From positions 186,001-250,000 of the forward strand of contig JADJAB010000006.1 of assembly GCA_016704435.1 (NCBI GenBank): a stretch of DNA of 64,000 bases. The letters are read 5' to 3'. How positions within the stretch are numbered: the stretch's first letter is position 1; each line of letters starts with the position of its first letter. The position numbers and the translations under genes were made by a program. The DNA comes from Rhodobacter sp. Lineage in GTDB: Bacteria; Pseudomonadota; Alphaproteobacteria; Rhodobacterales; Rhodobacteraceae. Under the pieces are notes generated by a model. That model was given only the letters and a program-made list of their open reading frames with translations. It ran no database searches and had not been told where the DNA came from. Of the stretch, positions 1 to 8,444 are shown piece after piece.

Positions 1-584
1 TTCAGTTCCGACAGGATCGCGCCGATGAACCCGGCCGATACGCCAAGGCGCAGGCCGGCAAAGATCATCGGCGAGGCCGCCGGCAGGATGATCTTCCACA
101 GGATCTCGTGATCGCGGGCCAGATAGGACGTCGCCATCTCCTTCAGAGATGCAGGCGTATTGCGCACGGCGGCGGCAGTGTTCAGCACGATCACCGGCAT
201 CGCCATGATGCAGACCACGAAGACCTTGGAGGTCAGGCCGATGCCATAGACCATCACCAGGATCGGGATCAGCGCGGCCAGCGGGGCGGTTTGCATGACG
301 ACGAAGATCGGCGCGAACAACCATTCGAAGCGGGCGGAAAGGCCGATCCACAGACCCATCCCGATGCCGACCACTGCCGAGATCGCGACACCGATCGCCA
401 GCGGGCTGAGGGTCTGGCCATAGGCCACGAAGATCGAGCCGTCGAAGGTCATCCGGGCCAGCGCCGACATCGATTCCAGAAAGGTGGGAAAGGCATAGGA
501 AATCGGCACCCGGCCCGCGATCTCCCAGGCGCCAAAGACGACGGCGGCCGACAGCAGCTTGAGGGTGAGGGAACGGTCGATCAT
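1..584 (-). CDS. ABC transporter permease, NitT/TauT (SsuC-like) type, 3' end outside window
   Basis: Inner-membrane permease of an ABC importer of the nitrate/sulfonate/aromatic-acid class. The visible 194 residues start MIDRSLTLKLLSAAVV and hold several hydrophobic segments. The stretch around residues 85-150, with alanine/glycine-rich helices (PIFVVMQTAPLAALIPIL and KVFVVCIMAMPVIV), matches the binding-protein-dependent permease domain. The C-terminal end, which would hold the rest of the EAA loop and the last helix, lies before base 1. It sits downstream of the substrate-binding protein gene on the same strand, separated by about 80 bases that contain a hairpin. The ATPase subunit is not in the window and may follow. 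Family assignment is firm; the substrate cannot be read from this fragment. Confidence 0.85.
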   Translation of the reverse strand, partial: MIDRSLTLKLLSAAVVFGAWEIAGRVPISYAFPTFLESMSALARMTFDGSIFVAYGQTLSPLAIGVAISAVVGIGMGLWIGLSARFEWLFAPIFVVMQTAPLAALIPILVMVYGIGLTSKVFVVCIMAMPVIVLNTAAAVRNTPASLKEMATSYLARDHEILWKIILPAASPMIFAGLRLGVSAGFIGAILSEL

Positions 585-614
585 CAGAAGACCTTTGCGG
601 CAGGGTGGCAGAAA

Positions 615-652
615 GGAAGGCCGCCGGACCCGATGTGCCGGGGCGGCCTTCC
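615..652 (-). terminator. Hairpin between binding-protein and permease genes
   Basis: A perfect 11-base inverted repeat (615-625 GGAAGGCCGCC with 642-652) has a 16-base loop, and on the minus strand it is followed by TTTCTG. It lies just after the substrate-binding protein stop and before the permease start. This is the usual place for an attenuating or RNA-stabilising hairpin that gives more binding protein than permease. The T-tract is weak, so partial termination is an inference. Confidence 0.6.
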
Positions 653-666
653 GTCTTGCGACAGTG

Positions 667-1629
667 TTACTTCATCGCCGCGTCAAGCGGGGCGAAGTAC
701 CAGAAGTCCTCGGGGTTCAGCGTTGCCGGGTCACCTTCCAGCTGGCCCGCGCCGGTGTACCATTCCAGATCGGCCATGGCGGCTTCGCGGCCGCCGCCGT
801 TCGGATCGTAAAGGCCGCCGGCGATCGCCTCGGTGTAGAACCCGTCCAGTTCCGCCAGCACTTCGGCCGGAAGCTGGCCGATCGGGCCGTTCGGGTCGGT
901 TTCACGACTGACCATGGTCGGGTCTTGGGCCATTTCGGTCCAGACCGAATGCAGCGACTTGACGAGGATGTTCACCGCCTCTTCGTTTTCCTGCATCCAG
1001 TCGAGGTTGGCGAACAGGGCCTCGTCGCTGGCCTTCACCTCGAACATCGGCAGGGAATTGAAGCGGTCGCCCGCCTCGGCGATGATCTTGTTGCGGTTCG
1101 ACAGGTCAAGGATGGTGACCTTGGCCTGGCCCGCGATCATCGCGACGACGCGGTTGCCCGAACCCGGAACATAGGACCGCTCGCCGAACTTGATGCCTTC
1201 GCGGGTCTCGATCACGTTGGCGATGGAATCGGTGCCGCCCCCGCGCGAGTGCAGCATGATCGGCTGGCCGTCCAGATCCTTGAGGGTCGAGAACTCCTTG
1301 GTGGTCACCGGGAAGAACACCAGCTTCGACAACTGGAAGATGATCCGGACCGGCGCCTTGGAGCGTTGCATCACGGCATAGGGCGTGCCGAAGGCGATAT
1401 CCATCTCGCCGCTGAGGACGGCCTGGATTGCCAGTTCCTCTTCGGCGAAGGCGGTCCATTCATACTCGACGCCCTGCGCCTTGGCGCGGTCAAGCGCCAC
1501 GAAGAACGCGGCCAACTCGTCCGACGGCGGCTCTGCCAGCGCGATGCGGATGGTTTCGGCATTGGCTGCCGACATCATCATGGTGGTTGCCAGGGCAAAC
1601 CCTGCAAGCTTTCCTATCAAGGTCTTCAT
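667..1629 (-). CDS. ABC transporter substrate-binding protein, NMT1/SsuA-like
   Basis: Periplasmic solute-binding protein of about 320 residues. The start MKTLIGKLAGFALATTMMMS is chosen because GGAGGAG stands about 4 bases upstream; an upstream in-frame codon would add nine residues without a ribosome site. Residues 1-24 form a signal peptide with cleavage after ANA. The mature protein begins ETIRIALAEPPSDE, and the motif GEMDIAFGTPYAVM around residue 85 is typical of the NitT/TauT/NMT1 fold. It is followed by the permease gene and preceded by a GntR regulator gene about 80 bases away, so regulator, binding protein and permease look like one unit. The ligand is unknown. The divergent fumarylacetoacetase-fold hydrolase hints at an aromatic-ring or keto-acid derived substrate, which is only inference. 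Confidence 0.85.
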   Translation of the reverse strand: MKTLIGKLAGFALATTMMMSAANAETIRIALAEPPSDELAAFFVALDRAKAQGVEYEWTAFAEEELAIQAVLSGEMDIAFGTPYAVMQRSKAPVRIIFQLSKLVFFPVTTKEFSTLKDLDGQPIMLHSRGGGTDSIANVIETREGIKFGERSYVPGSGNRVVAMIAGQAKVTILDLSNRNKIIAEAGDRFNSLPMFEVKASDEALFANLDWMQENEEAVNILVKSLHSVWTEMAQDPTMVSRETDPNGPIGQLPAEVLAELDGFYTEAIAGGLYDPNGGGREAAMADLEWYTGAGQLEGDPATLNPEDFWYFAPLDAAMK

Positions 1630-1710
1630 GTTTCTCCTCCCTGAGAAATCGTTCACTTCCGTCCGGCCGATGCGCGGGAATTCCTGCTGCCGACCGGGGC
1701 AGGCCTTTCG

Positions 1711-2397
1711 TCACACCTCGCCGAAAAGGCGCCGCGCCACCGACCCCAGGTGGCGGCGCATGGCCTCGTAGGCTTCGGTGGGATCGCGCCGTGTGATGGC
1801 GGCGACGATGGCGTCATGTTCGGCAAAGCTGGAATGATCGGGCGACGGATGCGCGCTTTCGCGCGACACGTTTCCCCAGGCGACCGCGCGGCGCACTTCG
1901 TTCAGCTGGTTGAACAGGGCCAGCAACAGCAGGTTGTCGCTGGCTTCCGCCACGGCGCGGTGGAACAGGTCGTCCTGCACTTCGTATTCGTTCCAGGTGG
2001 TGGCCGCCTTGGCGCGCCCGATGGCGCGGTGCATCCGGGTCAGCGTCTCTCCCGAGGCATTGATGGCGGCTTCGCGGGCAATCGCAGGTTCGATGGCAAG
2101 ACGCGCCCGCATCATGCGGAACGGGGTCAAGTGGCGGCCCAGTTCGACCATGGCGCTGCTGGGCGTGCGGGGCGTGTCGGCATCCGACACGAAGGTGCCC
2201 TTGCCGACATGCCGCCAGATCAGGCCATCGCGCTCCAGCGCATCAAGCGCCTTGCGGACCGTTGCGCGCGACATGCCCAGGTCTTCCGTCAACTGCCGTT
2301 CCGGCGGCAGCCTGGCCCCGGCGGGAAAGCCGCCTTCCGTGATGTAGGCACGCAGCCGCGCCTCCGGGTCCAGCAAATCGCTTGAGCGACCGTCCAT
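1711..2397 (-). CDS. GntR-family transcriptional regulator, FadR/FCD subfamily
   Basis: DNA-binding regulator of 228 residues. Residues 12-72 form the GntR winged helix-turn-helix (PAGARLPPERQLTEDLGMSR then ATVRKALDALERDG). The remainder is the all-helical FCD ligand-binding domain, with conserved acidic and histidine residues that usually bind a metal and a carboxylate ligand. It is divergent from the fumarylacetoacetase-fold gene at 2578 and lies upstream of the ABC transporter genes on its own strand. A near-perfect palindrome lies 16 bases before its start codon, so autoregulation and control of the divergent gene are likely. Such regulators normally release DNA on binding the imported substrate or a catabolite; which one is unknown here. 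Confidence 0.9.
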   Translation of the reverse strand: MDGRSSDLLDPEARLRAYITEGGFPAGARLPPERQLTEDLGMSRATVRKALDALERDGLIWRHVGKGTFVSDADTPRTPSSAMVELGRHLTPFRMMRARLAIEPAIAREAAINASGETLTRMHRAIGRAKAATTWNEYEVQDDLFHRAVAEASDNLLLLALFNQLNEVRRAVAWGNVSRESAHPSPDHSSFAEHDAIVAAITRRDPTEAYEAMRRHLGSVARRLFGEV

Positions 2398-2412
2398 GAA
2401 CCATTCCCTGAT

Positions 2413-2426
2413 ATTGGTTGACCAAT
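2413..2426. promoter_or_regulatory. Palindromic GntR/FadR-type operator
   Basis: ATTGGTTGACCAAT is a perfect 6-base inverted repeat around a 2-base centre. It lies in the 180-base divergent region between the GntR regulator and the hydrolase gene. FCD-type GntR proteins bind TGGT...ACCA half-sites, and PdhR-type sites share the ATTGGT/ACCAAT arms with a 3-base spacer. The position, 16 bases from the regulator start, suits autorepression. Binding is inferred from the motif only. Confidence 0.7.
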
Positions 2427-2577
2427 TAGGCTCCGGATTTGACTTTAGGTGCGAACATTGGTGCGATCAATACAAAAATGGTTCTTTCTTGGCGCTGCGT
2501 TTTTCTATTGCGCCGGATTGATTTTTCGGTTGGGCTTGGATAATCGTCAGCGGACGTTCGTCCTCAAGAGGTAAAGC

Positions 2578-3261
2578 ATGGCCACTCTCGTGATTCCCGC
2601 GCCGCAGGTGCATACGATTCCCACCAGCGGCGGTGGGGCGTTCCCTGTCCGGCGCGTCTACTGCATCGGGCGCAACTACGCGGCCCATGCGGTCGAGATG
2701 GGCCATGACCCCGATCGCGAGCCGCCGTTCTTTTTCCAGAAGAACCCCAACAACCTGGATGTGTCGGGCGAATTTCCCTATCCGCCGCACAGCACGGACG
2801 TGCACCATGAGATCGAACTGGTGGTGGCGCTGAAGTCGGGTGGATCGAACATTCCGCTGGACAAGGCGCTGGATCATGTCTGGGGCTATGCGGTGTCGCT
2901 GGACATGACGCGCCGTGACCTGCAGGGCGAGGCCAAGAAGCTGGGCCGCCCGTGGGAGATCGGCAAGGCGTTCGAACGCTCCGGCCCCGTCGGGCCGCTT
3001 TTCCCGGTGTCCGAGGTCGGCCATCCCGATCAGGGTCGGATCGCGCTGAAGGTCAACGGCGCCCTTCGCCAGGAGGGCGACCTGAACCAGATGATCTGGA
3101 AGGTGCCGGAAATGATTTCCTACCTCTCGGAATACTTCGAGTTGGCGGCCGGGGATGTCATCATGTCGGGCACGCCGTCGGGCGTGAATGCCGTCGTGAA
3201 GGGCGATGTGATGGAAGCGGCGGTCGAGGGCGTGGGCACGCTGACCGTCAAGGTCGTCTGA
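2578..3261 (+). CDS. Fumarylacetoacetase-fold hydrolase (fumarylpyruvate hydrolase-like)
   Basis: Cytoplasmic metal-dependent hydrolase of 227 residues that cleaves C-C bonds of beta-diketo acids. YCIGRNYAAHAVEMG near residue 28, HHEIELVVAL near 78 (metal-binding glutamates), VSLDMTRRDLQ near 105 (metal-binding aspartate) and MSGTPSGV near 197 are the family landmarks. The short N-terminus and FFFQKNPNN suggest the fumarylpyruvate/acylpyruvate hydrolase branch (NagK/YcgM-like). AAGAGGT lies about 6 bases before the ATG. It is divergent from the GntR regulator and shares its operator region, so it is probably induced together with the transporter. The exact substrate is inferred from family resemblance. 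Confidence 0.88.
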   Translation: MATLVIPAPQVHTIPTSGGGAFPVRRVYCIGRNYAAHAVEMGHDPDREPPFFFQKNPNNLDVSGEFPYPPHSTDVHHEIELVVALKSGGSNIPLDKALDHVWGYAVSLDMTRRDLQGEAKKLGRPWEIGKAFERSGPVGPLFPVSEVGHPDQGRIALKVNGALRQEGDLNQMIWKVPEMISYLSEYFELAAGDVIMSGTPSGVNAVVKGDVMEAAVEGVGTLTVKVV

Positions 3262-3450
3262 CCCCGATTTCGCCCCGGCAGCCAGGAGGGTGCGTCATCT
3301 CGCCGTCCCGGCCGCCGGAATGACCCAAGGCATGCGCCTGCCGCTTTCGCCCCGCCGCAATGCGCACTAGGCTGGCCGGGACGCAGGCCGGGCGCGTAAC
3401 GCAGCGCCGCCTGATACAGCGCCGCAACCGCCAGACAGACAGGCAAGAAC

Positions 3451-5673
3451 ATGACCCAAGAGACCATTCCCGACATCATCTTCACCAAGGTGGACGAGGC
3501 GCCGCAACTTGCCTCGGCCTCGCTTTTGCCGATCATCCGGTCCTTTGCGGCTGCGGCGGGCGTGTCGGTCGGCACCCGCGACATTTCTTTGGCCGGACGC
3601 ATCATCGCGGCTTTTCCCGAGGGCCTGACCGAGGCGCAGCGCCAACCGGATGACTTGGCCGTTCTGGGCGCGCTGGTGACCAAACCAACCGCCAACGTCA
3701 TCAAGCTGCCGAATATCTCGGCCTCGGTGCCGCAGCTGGTGGCGGCGGTGAAAGAACTGCAATCGCAGGGCTATGACCTGCCCGATTATCCCGAAGACCC
3801 GCAGACCGATGCCGAAAAAGAGGCGCGCCGCCGCTATGACGCGATCAAGGGCTCGGCGGTGAACCCGGTTCTGCGCGAAGGCAACTCGGATCGTCGCGCC
3901 GCCATTGCGGTGAAGAATTACGCCAAGGCCAACCCCCATTCGATGGGCGTGTGGTCCAAGGACAGCAAGACCAGCGTGTCGACCATGGACTCGGGCGATT
4001 TCCGGGCGAATGAGACCTCGGTCACGCTGACCGAGGCGCAGGCTGGCGAGGTGCGGATCGAGCTTTCCGCCAGGGATGGCACCGTCACCGTGCTGAAAGA
4101 CGGGATCAGCTATCCGGCTGGTACCGTTGTCGATGCAACCTTCATGTCGGCCAAGGCCTTGCGCGCCTTTCTGATGCAGCAGATTGATGCGGCCAAGCGT
4201 GACGGCGTGCTGTTCTCGATCCACCTGAAGGCCACGATGATGAAGGTCTCGGACCCGATCATCTTCGGCCATGCGGTCAAGGCTTTCCTTTCGCCGGCGT
4301 TCGACCGTCACGGCGCGGCGCTGCAGGCCGCTGGGGTTGATGCCAATTCCGGTCTTGGCGCGCTGTTGGAACGCGTTGCCGAGATGCCGGATGGCAAGGC
4401 CATTCTGGCAGATATCGAGGCAGTCATCGCGGATCGTCCGCCGATGTATATGGTGAATTCCGACAAGGGCATTTCCAACCTGCATGTGCCGTCCGATGTG
4501 ATCATCGACGCCTCGCTCCCGGCGCTGATCCGGGCGGGCGGCAAGGGCTATGGCCCCGACGGCAAGGCCGCCGACACCAATTGTGTGATCCCCGACAGCT
4601 CATATGCGGCGGTCTATGACGAGGCGATCCGCTATTTCAAGGAAACCGGCGCGTTGAATCCGTCGACGGCGGGCACGGTGCAGAACGTTGGCCTGATGGC
4701 GCAGAAGGCCGAGGAATACGGCAGCCACCCCACCACGTTCGAGATTCCGAAGGATGGCACGGTGCGGATGATCGCGGCCAATGGCGATGTGCTGCACGAA
4801 CATGCGGTGCAGGCCGGCGACATCTGGCGCGCCGCCTCCGCCCGCAAGGCCCCGATCGAGGATTGGGTTCGGCTGGCGATCTCGCGCCAGAAGGCCGAAG
4901 GGTGTCAGGCGATCTTCTGGCTGGACGCGACTCGCGCGCATGACGCCGAGCTGATCGCCTATGTCAAACCGCTGCTGGCGGCAGCGGGTGTCGCGGACAA
5001 GTTCCGGATCCTTGCCCCGCGCGAGGCGACCCGGCTGTCGCTGGAAACCATCCGCAAGGGCGAAACCTCGATCGCCATCACCGGCAACGTGCTGCGCGAC
5101 TACCTGACCGACCTGTTCCCGATCCTGGAACTGGGCACCTCGGCCAAGATGCTTTCCATCGTCAAGCTGATGCAGGGCGGCGGGATGTTCGAGACCGGCG
5201 CGGGCGGCTCGGCGCCCAAGCACGTGCAGCAGCTGGTCGAGGAAAACCACCTGCGCTGGGACAGCCTGGGAGAGTTTTGCGCCCTGGGCGAAAGCCTCAA
5301 GTTTCAGGCCGATCTGTCGGGCAACGAAAAGGCCCGCGTGCTGGGCCGCGCCGTCGATCGGGCAACGCAAGGCGTGCTGGACCATGACCGCTCGCCCAAG
5401 GGCAAGGCAGGCCAGACCGACAACCGCGACAGCCATTTCTACTTTGCGCTTTACTGGGCGCGGGCGCTGGCCGCGCAGACCGATAGCGCCGCACTTGCCG
5501 CCCATTTCGCGCCGATCGCCAAGGCGCTGGCCGAAAACGAGGCGAAGATCGTGGCCGAACTGGCCGTCGGTCAGGGCAAGCCCGCCGATGTCGGCGGCTA
5601 TTACCACACCGACCCCGCGAAGACCGAGGCCGTGATGCGGCCGTCGAAAACCTTTGCCGGGATCATCGGCTGA
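3451..5673 (+). CDS. icd: Monomeric NADP-dependent isocitrate dehydrogenase
   Basis: Decarboxylates isocitrate to 2-oxoglutarate with NADP+ in the TCA cycle. The 740-residue length and the start [20 protein letters not shown] are those of the monomeric (Azotobacter/Corynebacterium type) enzyme, which is unrelated in length to the ~410-residue dimeric form. Conserved stretches include [15 protein letters not shown] near 147, [10 protein letters not shown] near 175, the [12 protein letters not shown] segment near 375 and [18 protein letters not shown] near 660. The gene stands alone with 189 bases upstream, and a strong hairpin follows its stop. Full length, no breaks. Confidence 0.96.
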   Translation: MTQETIPDIIFTKVDEAPQLASASLLPIIRSFAAAAGVSVGTRDISLAGRIIAAFPEGLTEAQRQPDDLAVLGALVTKPTANVIKLPNISASVPQLVAAVKELQSQGYDLPDYPEDPQTDAEKEARRRYDAIKGSAVNPVLREGNSDRRAAIAVKNYAKANPHSMGVWSKDSKTSVSTMDSGDFRANETSVTLTEAQAGEVRIELSARDGTVTVLKDGISYPAGTVVDATFMSAKALRAFLMQQIDAAKRDGVLFSIHLKATMMKVSDPIIFGHAVKAFLSPAFDRHGAALQAAGVDANSGLGALLERVAEMPDGKAILADIEAVIADRPPMYMVNSDKGISNLHVPSDVIIDASLPALIRAGGKGYGPDGKAADTNCVIPDSSYAAVYDEAIRYFKETGALNPSTAGTVQNVGLMAQKAEEYGSHPTTFEIPKDGTVRMIAANGDVLHEHAVQAGDIWRAASARKAPIEDWVRLAISRQKAEGCQAIFWLDATRAHDAELIAYVKPLLAAAGVADKFRILAPREATRLSLETIRKGETSIAITGNVLRDYLTDLFPILELGTSAKMLSIVKLMQGGGMFETGAGGSAPKHVQQLVEENHLRWDSLGEFCALGESLKFQADLSGNEKARVLGRAVDRATQGVLDHDRSPKGKAGQTDNRDSHFYFALYWARALAAQTDSAALAAHFAPIAKALAENEAKIVAELAVGQGKPADVGGYYHTDPAKTEAVMRPSKTFAGIIG

Positions 5674-5684
5674 CAAACGATCCG

Positions 5685-5715
5685 CCCGCCCCCCGCGCAA
5701 GGCCCGGGGGGCGGG
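5685..5715 (+). terminator. GC-rich hairpin downstream of icd
   Basis: A perfect 11-base inverted repeat, CCCGCCCCCCG (5685-5695) with CGGGGGGCGGG (5705-5715) and a 9-base loop, begins 11 bases after the icd stop. There is no T-tract, so it may be a weak terminator or a 3'-end protecting structure. It separates icd from the following hydrolase gene. Confidence 0.6.
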
Positions 5716-5813
5716 ACAGCTGCAATTCCTCCGCACCGGGGAAGACTGACGAGATCTGGGGCCGCATTGCGACTGCCGATGGCCGCATCCTGTGCGGCGA
5801 GATCCGCAACGGT

Positions 5814-6524
5814 ATGCTGACTCCCCGTCAGGGGCTGGGCGGCCCGCCGACCGGCGCGGCACCTGTGCCGATGCAGGGGGCCAGGCTGTTGGCGCCCAGC
5901 CTTCCCGGCAAGTTCATCGGGCTGTGGAACAACTACCGGGCTTCGGCGGAAAGGAACGGCTGGGTCGCCCCGGACCATCCGCTCTGGTTCCTGAAACCCG
6001 CGACGTCGGTGGTGGGGCAGGGTGCGCAGGTGACCATACCGGCCGCCGCTGGCCGGGTCATCTTCGAGGGCGAGTTGGGTCTGGTCATCGGCCGGACTTG
6101 CCGGAACGAGGGCCCGGAAACAGCCGAAACCGCGATCTTCGGCCATACCTGCATCAATGACCTGACCTCGCTTGACGTGCTGAACGCCGTCCCGGCGTTT
6201 CCGCAATGGGCCCGCGCCAAGGGCTTTGACGGCTTTGGCGTGATCGGCCCGGTCATCGCGACGGGGCTCGACTGGCGCCGCCTGACGATCCGCACCCTTG
6301 TCAACGGTCGCGAACGGCAGGCCTATCCGGCCGCCGACATGATCTATTCGCCGGCCGAGATCGTCAGCCGGCTCTCGTTCGACATGACGCTGCAAGCCGG
6401 GGACGTGATTGCCGTGGGAACGTCGCTTGGCGTTCGGCCCGTCAAGCCTGGCGACGTGGTGGCCGTCAGTATTGAAGGCATCGGTGCGGTCGAGGTGACC
6501 TTGATGGACACGCCTGTCGTTTGA
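5814..6524 (+). CDS. Second fumarylacetoacetase-fold hydrolase; true start uncertain
   Basis: Hydrolase/isomerase of the FAH superfamily. Landmarks are FIGLWNNYRASAE (near residue 33), IFEGELGLVIGR (near 82, metal-binding glutamates), INDLTSLDVL (near 115, aspartate) and VIAVGTSLGVRPVKPGDVV near the C-terminus. The annotated ATG is the only standard start codon. The reading frame upstream from 5745 reads TDEIWGRIATADGRILCGEI, which looks like a natural N-terminal domain start, and GGGGAAG sits at 5738-5744. No ATG, GTG or TTG occurs in frame in that leader, so the start is non-canonical or has been altered by an indel. It may work with the first FAH-fold gene, but there is no shared operon. 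Confidence 0.75.
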   Translation: MLTPRQGLGGPPTGAAPVPMQGARLLAPSLPGKFIGLWNNYRASAERNGWVAPDHPLWFLKPATSVVGQGAQVTIPAAAGRVIFEGELGLVIGRTCRNEGPETAETAIFGHTCINDLTSLDVLNAVPAFPQWARAKGFDGFGVIGPVIATGLDWRRLTIRTLVNGRERQAYPAADMIYSPAEIVSRLSFDMTLQAGDVIAVGTSLGVRPVKPGDVVAVSIEGIGAVEVTLMDTPVV

Positions 6525-7468
6525 GTCGGCGAATCCTTGGGACCTGCCGGGCGTTCGATCCCAGCGTCTTGCCTCGGCTGGTGAAGAGACTGTCCTCCGG
6601 CCCCAGCCGCGGATTTCCGCCCGTCTGGCTGGCGGTGGCGGCAGGGCGCCAACTGAACCCTCCGGCCCCCGGCACGGACAAGCGTCAATTGGCGCAGAAC
6701 AACGGGCGGCGCAGCGCTTCAAATAGACCAGGGCCCTGAAGAGGCCGAAGCCCATGCCGAAGCGCAGGTTGCAAGGATGACCCAGGTCATGGATGTCGTG
6801 TTCGCCCTTGACGTCATGCGCCGACGCCGGGCCGCCGTTTCGATGTTGCGGGACCTTGGCCAGCACGTTGGCCCGGTGGAAAAGGCCGGTCCGGTCGACG
6901 ATATCGAGGTTCAGCGCCGCGCTCTTTTCAGGCGCCTGCTCTGGTTGACGGTCCCGACCACCGCGACAGTGGCTTCGGACACCTGGTCGGGCCCAGGTTT
7001 TCGCCCGGCGTGCCCCGCCGCCCACCTCGCCACATCGGCCGGACAGGATACCGCGACGATGATGTGCCCCTGACCGGCAGATCAGCGTGCTTGCCACGTC
7101 GGCGGCGTGGTAGGGCTTCGATCGGCTGTCGTTCGATATCCTCTCGATGACCCGGGCCTTGCCGCTGGTGTCGATGCCGGAACCGGTGCCACCCGTCATC
7201 AGGCTAACCAATGCGTGCCACAGGGCATGTTGCAGCCGGTTGCCAATGGCCCGGCGCATTCCTTTCCACCCGCACCGGGGGGGGAGGCGTCAGCCAGCAG
7301 CACCAACGCGGCCGCAATTGCGGGCTTTGAGGTGCCGGTGCGACCCCCCCCCGTGACCAGTTGCGGCGGGCTCCGCCAATCCGTGCCGGGCGCGGGGGAA
7401 TTGCGAAAGGTCCGCTGCGAAACGCGCGATCTGTCGGTCTTCCCCGGCGGCTGCATGATCTTTCGGGA
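6525..7468. other. 944-base stretch with no recognisable gene
   Basis: Short open frames occur on both strands (the longest on plus is 6777-7073), but none resembles a family I know and none has a convincing ribosome site. Two long homopolymers stand here, G8 at 7277-7284 and C9 at 7344-7352. On the minus strand, fragments such as TGGTGSGIDTSGKARVIE look protein-like but run into other frames quickly. This suggests a decayed or indel-damaged gene, or simple non-coding DNA. It lies between the second FAH-fold gene and the NsrR-type regulator. Confidence 0.4.
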
Positions 7469-7885
7469 TCAGACCCAGGGCACCGGCGCAAGGGCAACCT
7501 CGGCAAGTGTCGAGCGGTCGAGGTCGGCCAGAAACGCCGCCTCTGCCGACCGCAGGCGCGCCTTCAGCCGGCAGCACCGGTCGATGGTGCAGGCGTTGCC
7601 GCCGGAGTCGAAGCATTCGACCAGCGGCTGCCCTTCTTCCAGCGACCGGATGACGGCGCCAAGCCGGATCTGGTCGGCTGGCCGCGAAAGGACGGCCCCG
7701 CCGCCGCCGCCGCGACGCGTGTCGACAAAGCCGGCGCGCGCCAGGCTTTGCATGATCTTGGCCAGATGGTTGCGCGACAGCTGAAACTCCTCGGCCAGCT
7801 CTGCCGTGGAAAAGGCCCGCTCCGGTGCGCTTGCCATGCGCATCAGCATGCGCAGCCCGTAATCGGTGAAGGAGGTAAGACGCAT
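7469..7885 (-). CDS. nsrR: Rrf2-family NO-sensing repressor, NsrR type
   Basis: Iron-sulfur transcriptional repressor of 138 residues. The N-terminus MRLTSFTDYGLRML with the winged helix (AELAEEFQLSRNHLAKIMQS, residues 28-47) is classic Rrf2. The cluster ligands C91, C99 and C105 (C-x7-C-x5-C, with an extra C104) sit in ECFDSGGNACTIDRCC, the NsrR signature, and D8 matches the aspartate ligand known in NsrR. NO destroys the cluster and relieves repression. It is divergent from a globin-hemerythrin-NnrS operon, and a strong inverted repeat lies between them. The neighbours make NsrR far more likely than IscR or RirA. Confidence 0.88.
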   Translation of the reverse strand: MRLTSFTDYGLRMLMRMASAPERAFSTAELAEEFQLSRNHLAKIMQSLARAGFVDTRRGGGGGAVLSRPADQIRLGAVIRSLEEGQPLVECFDSGGNACTIDRCCRLKARLRSAEAAFLADLDRSTLAEVALAPVPWV

Positions 7886-7906
7886 GGTCGCCTGCGATCC
7901 TGATTG

Positions 7907-7929
7907 AATGGGTATTTACAATACCTATT
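7907..7929. promoter_or_regulatory. Inverted-repeat operator, probable NsrR site
   Basis: Two 10-base half-sites, AATGGGTATT (7907-7916) and AATACCTATT (7920-7929), match as an inverted repeat at 9 of 10 positions around a 3-base centre. The inner GGTATT/AATACC part is perfect. It lies 21 bases upstream of the repressor start and 44 bases upstream of the globin start, ideal for repressing both directions. Rrf2 proteins bind AT-rich dyads of this size; assignment to this repressor rests on position. Confidence 0.7.
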
Positions 7930-7973
7930 AACAGGCCTACACCGGAATGCAACAGCGTTTCCGGGGGAACCGC

Positions 7974-8429
7974 ATGACCACCCAACACCAGATACCGCCC
8001 GTCGTCTCGGTCCGGCCCGAGATCACGGCCGCGATCATGGCCGAGACGGGCCTCGACGAAGGCCTGCTGCGGGTGCTGGTTCACCGGTTCTACGATCGCA
8101 TCCGCGCCGATGTCGTGCTGGGGCCGATCTTCGCGGCACGCATCACCGACTGGGCGCCGCATCTGGACCGGATGGTCGCCTTCTGGTCCTCGGTCGCTCT
8201 GATGACCGGGCGCTATCATGGCCGCCCGGTGCCCGCCCATGCGAACCTGCCGGTGGACAGCCTGCATTTCCGGCGGTGGCTGGCGCTGTTCCGCACCACC
8301 GCCGAAGAAGTCTGTCCGCCCGCTGGCGCCGCCCATGTGATCGAACGCGCCGAACGTATCGCGCAATCGTTGCACATCGCCGTGTGCGACGCCCGGATTG
8401 CCCCCGGCGATGCCCCCGCTTTACGCTGA
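7974..8429 (+). CDS. Group III truncated hemoglobin
   Basis: Heme globin of 151 residues, likely an NO dioxygenase/reductase or NO scavenger in the cytoplasm. The segments LVHRFYDRIRADVVLGPIF (B helix region), HLDRMVAFWSSVALMTGRYHG and LHFRRWLALFRTTAEE are the standard group III (trHbP) pattern, with the proximal histidine in the DSLHFRRW region. The start at 7974 is chosen because GGGGGAA lies 5 bases upstream; an ATG at 7947 would add nine residues without a ribosome site. First gene of the operon and directly downstream of the putative NsrR operator. Confidence 0.88.
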   Translation: MTTQHQIPPVVSVRPEITAAIMAETGLDEGLLRVLVHRFYDRIRADVVLGPIFAARITDWAPHLDRMVAFWSSVALMTGRYHGRPVPAHANLPVDSLHFRRWLALFRTTAEEVCPPAGAAHVIERAERIAQSLHIAVCDARIAPGDAPALR

Positions 8430-8444
8430 CGAAAGGATGCCAGG

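Noticed and set aside
1..1629. Assigning the ABC transporter at the start as the taurine importer
   Set aside because: It has its own GntR-type regulator and lies 31 kb from the taurine genes; the TauR-type repeats were not found near it.
6777..7073. Plus-strand 98-residue frame in the 6.5-7.5 kb stretch
   Set aside because: No ribosome site or family resemblance; could be a real small protein, but nothing supports it.
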